A stretch of 18,029 nucleotides of DNA, taken from the NCBI GenBank assembly GCA_958402075.1, contig CATXSD010000049.1, positions 1 through 18,029 on the forward strand, written 5' to 3'. The notes beneath the pieces are model-generated. The model was not told the origin of the DNA. It worked only from the letters and a program-made list of their open reading frames with translations, and searched no databases. The translations under genes and the position numbers were made by a program. Positions 16,193-18,029 of the stretch are shown one piece after another (position 1 is the stretch's first letter; each line of letters opens with the position of its first letter). The DNA comes from Mediterranea massiliensis. GTDB taxonomy: Bacteria > Bacteroidota > Bacteroidia > Bacteroidales > Bacteroidaceae.

Positions 16193-16656
16193 CTTACTGC
16201 AATCAAAAGAATGAAACCATAGATGCCGGACAGGATATCGTCCATCATCACTCCGATACCTCCCGGAAGGCTCTCCATCCGGCGAATGCCCAAAGGCTTG
16301 AAGATATCGAACAGGCGGAACAGGGCAAAGGCCGCCAATCCGTATCCGAGGTGTCCGGCCGGAGCGGCCAGCAACGTAATCCAGACACCCACCATCTCGT
16401 CGACCACCACCCGGGACGGGTCTTCGCCCCATACCGGTTCCAGACGGTCGGCAGCCCACACACCAGCCACCGTAAAGACCAAAATCAACGCGACCGTGAC
16501 CCACAACAGCGTGAGCCCCGTCAGGAAGAACGACAGGAAAAACCATATCAAGGCTGCCAGCAACGCACCTGCCGTGCCGGGAGCTACCGGTGAAAAGCCC
16601 GAACCGAAGCCCGTGCCTATCAACATGGGAAGAAAAGGCGGTCTACTATTCATCAT
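16177..16656 (-). CDS. PgpA-like phosphatase; predicted phosphatidylinositol-phosphate phosphatase
   Basis: I take the start at the tandem ATG-ATG (16656 or 16653), giving 159 residues, the usual length of phosphatidylglycerophosphatase A. Family motifs follow directly: LIGTGFGSGFSPVAPGTAG, then DPSRVVVDEMVG with acidic metal ligands, and MDDILSGIYG near the C-terminus, with about four hydrophobic helices. An in-frame ATG at 16707 would add 17 residues but lies in the arm of a hairpin and gives a non-family extension. In this operon the enzyme most likely removes the phosphate from PIP to give phosphatidylinositol, the role assigned to the equivalent gene in B. thetaiotaomicron. A true PgpA acting on phosphatidylglycerophosphate is the alternative. 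Confidence 0.87.
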   Translation of the reverse strand: MMNSRPPFLPMLIGTGFGSGFSPVAPGTAGALLAALIWFFLSFFLTGLTLLWVTVALILVFTVAGVWAADRLEPVWGEDPSRVVVDEMVGVWITLLAAPAGHLGYGLAAFALFRLFDIFKPLGIRRMESLPGGIGVMMDDILSGIYGFILLIAVRWLAN

Positions 16657-16672
16657 TATTTTTATGTCACAC

Positions 16673-16715
16673 AAAAGAGGGTGTACACTCTTCTTCATCG
16701 TGTACATCCTCTTTT
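16673..16715 (-). promoter_or_regulatory. 16-bp stem-loop between the inositol synthase and PgpA-like genes
   Basis: The arms are AAAAGAGGGTGTACAC (16673-16688) and GTGTACATCCTCTTTT (16700-16715), pairing at 15 of 16 positions with an 11-nt loop. The flanks are A-rich on one side and T-rich on the other in both directions, as in a bidirectional terminator; the longer T-run (T6) is on the plus strand, whereas the operon runs on the minus strand, where only T4 follows. It starts 20 bp after the synthase stop and ends 17 bp before the next start, so it could be a partial terminator, an RNA-processing site or a dyad operator. Confidence 0.6.
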
Positions 16716-16735
16716 TTCATGCATTTTTTCTCTTC

Positions 16736-18024
16736 TCAATCGAGATAACTCGGTTCCTTCTCGCCGATCATCGCCCGGAGCGTCTGCTTCACCATGCGCC
16801 ATTGCTGGAACAGGTCGTGAACAGGCTCATGCTCGAAGTCGTGCATCGGACTCTTGCAGAAGAACGACAGCCAGGTCTGGATGCCGCACATCCCGGCACG
16901 CAGGGCCAGGTCGCTGAACAACACCAGGTCGAGCGCAATGGGCGCGGCCAGGATAGAGTCACGACACAGGAAGTTGACCTTAATCTCCATGGGATAACCC
17001 ATCCATCCGAAGATGTCGATGTTGTCCCACGCTTCCTTGTTGTCCTTGCGAGGCGGATAGTAGTTGATGCGCACCTTGTGGTAAACATTGCCATACAAGT
17101 CGGGGAATTTCTCCGGCTCGAAGATGTTGTCGATAACCGACAGCTTGCTGACCTCCTTCGTCTTGAAGTTCTCGGGCTGGTCGAGCACCTCGCCGTCACG
17201 GTTGCCCAGGATGTTGGTCGAGAACCAGCCGCTCACGCCCAGCATACGTGTCTTGAACATCGGCGCAAGCACGGTCTTCATCAACGTCTGTCCGCTCTTG
17301 AAGTCCTTTCCGGCAATGGGTACATTCATCTTTTTGGAGAATTCCCACATGGCCGGCGTATCCACACACAGATTGGGCGCGCCCATCACGAAGGGAGCCC
17401 CTTCGGCAATGGCTGCATAGGCATAGCACATACTCGGCGAAACAACTTCCGTATTGTTCTCCTTCATGGCCTTCTCCAGCGCCTCCAATGACATGTGCTC
17501 ATCGGACAACGGAACAAAAATCTCCGTACTGGCCGCCCACAGGACAACCATACGGTCACAATGGTTAGCCGCCTTGAACTGGCGGATGTCCTCACGCAAC
17601 TGCTCTACCATGTCCCAGCGGGTAGCCGCATTCTTGACGTGCGTACCGTTCAGACGTTTGGCGAAATTATGGTCGAAGGCGGCAGTCATCGGCCGGATGG
17701 CCTGCAACTCGTCCTTCACCAGGTTCAGGTCTTTCTCCTTCAACACCTCCGCATACAACGCGGCTTCGTAAGCATTGTCGGGGAAAATGTCCCAACCGCC
17801 AAACACTACATCACTCAAATCGGCCAACGGAACAATGTCTTTAATCAAATGCTCCTTGCCGTCTTGTGTCTTCATGGTAGCCATTTGCGTAATCGAACCG
17901 ATGGGCTTAGCCAGTCCCTTGCGGGCAGCCAATACACCGGTTATCATCGTGGTAGCCACCGCACCACCTACTCCTACGACAGAACTCCCAGATGTCCGGT
18001 AGCAGGATTTACGTTTTCTTTCAT
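16736..18024 (-). CDS. myo-inositol-1-phosphate synthase, frameshifted near its N-terminus
   Basis: The enzyme converts glucose-6-phosphate to 1D-myo-inositol-3-phosphate with bound NAD. The main frame (407 codons, 16736-17959) holds the family signatures GKDFKSGQT, NILGNRDGE and CRDSILAAPIALDL. The natural start is the ATG at 18022-18024: its reading MKENVNPATGHLGVL is the expected N-terminus, but after CTG at 17980-17982 that frame meets TAG (17974-17976). Adding one base there restores VVGVGGAVATTM, the NAD-binding glycine loop (G18-x-G20-G21-A22), and a 429-residue protein of normal family length. So one base seems to be missing: a real mutation or a sequence error. A fallback GTG at 17957-17959 would give a protein without the glycine loop. 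First gene of the inositol-lipid operon; only 5 bp upstream are in the window, so its promoter is not seen. Confidence 0.88.
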
Positions 18025-18029
18025 CTCTA

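Noticed and set aside
16193..16546. Upstream extension of the GtrA-like frame to 290 codons
   Set aside because: The extra 118 codons overlap the PgpA-like gene and lack membrane helices; the ATG at 16192 gives the family length.

Overview
The window reads as a chromosomal segment from Bacteroides or a close relative in the Bacteroidaceae. The signs are a SusC/SusD pair, a one-protein hybrid two-component system (HTCS), an S1 sulfatase with a GH29 fucosidase, a TAnnTTTG-type promoter, A-rich leaders without strong Shine-Dalgarno sequences, and the five-gene inositol-lipid cluster known from B. thetaiotaomicron. Coding DNA is GC-rich, so many long antisense open frames exist; I treat them as shadows. 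No tRNA, rRNA, IS element or CRISPR array was seen.

Left part (1-9240), a host-glycan locus. The 3' end of an M60-like metallopeptidase gene (+) converges on a minus-strand polysaccharide utilization locus whose transcription order is susC, susD, GH29 alpha-L-fucosidase, S1 sulfatase. A twin-palindrome (BIME-like) repeat fills the gap between the peptidase and sulfatase 3' ends. A hairpin with a T-run separates susD from the fucosidase. The gene content suggests a fucosylated and sulfated host glycoprotein, such as mucin, as target.

Middle (9241-9982), a 742-bp divergent control region between susC and the HTCS gene. It holds a good susC promoter, a mosaic of direct and inverted GTGCTTCGTCA-type repeats, four GTTTNAAAC near-palindromes spaced exactly 22 bp apart, and a short hairpin with a T-run just before the HTCS gene.

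HTCS gene (9983-14065, +): periplasmic beta-propeller sensor, Y_Y_Y domain, membrane helix, histidine kinase, receiver and AraC-type DNA-binding domain in one chain. It is the obvious regulator of the adjacent susCD locus.

Right part (14072-18024, -), the inositol-lipid operon, in transcription order: myo-inositol-1-phosphate synthase, PgpA-like phosphatase (predicted phosphatidylinositol-phosphate phosphatase), GtrA-like membrane protein, CDP-alcohol phosphatidyltransferase (predicted phosphatidylinositol-phosphate synthase), and an AUR1/PAP2-like inositol phosphorylceramide synthase. Together these would turn glucose-6-phosphate into inositol-1-phosphate, then PIP, PI and inositol sphingolipid. 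Two oddities stand out: an apparent one-base deletion that breaks the NAD-binding N-terminus of the synthase, and a 16-bp hairpin between the synthase gene and the rest of the operon.
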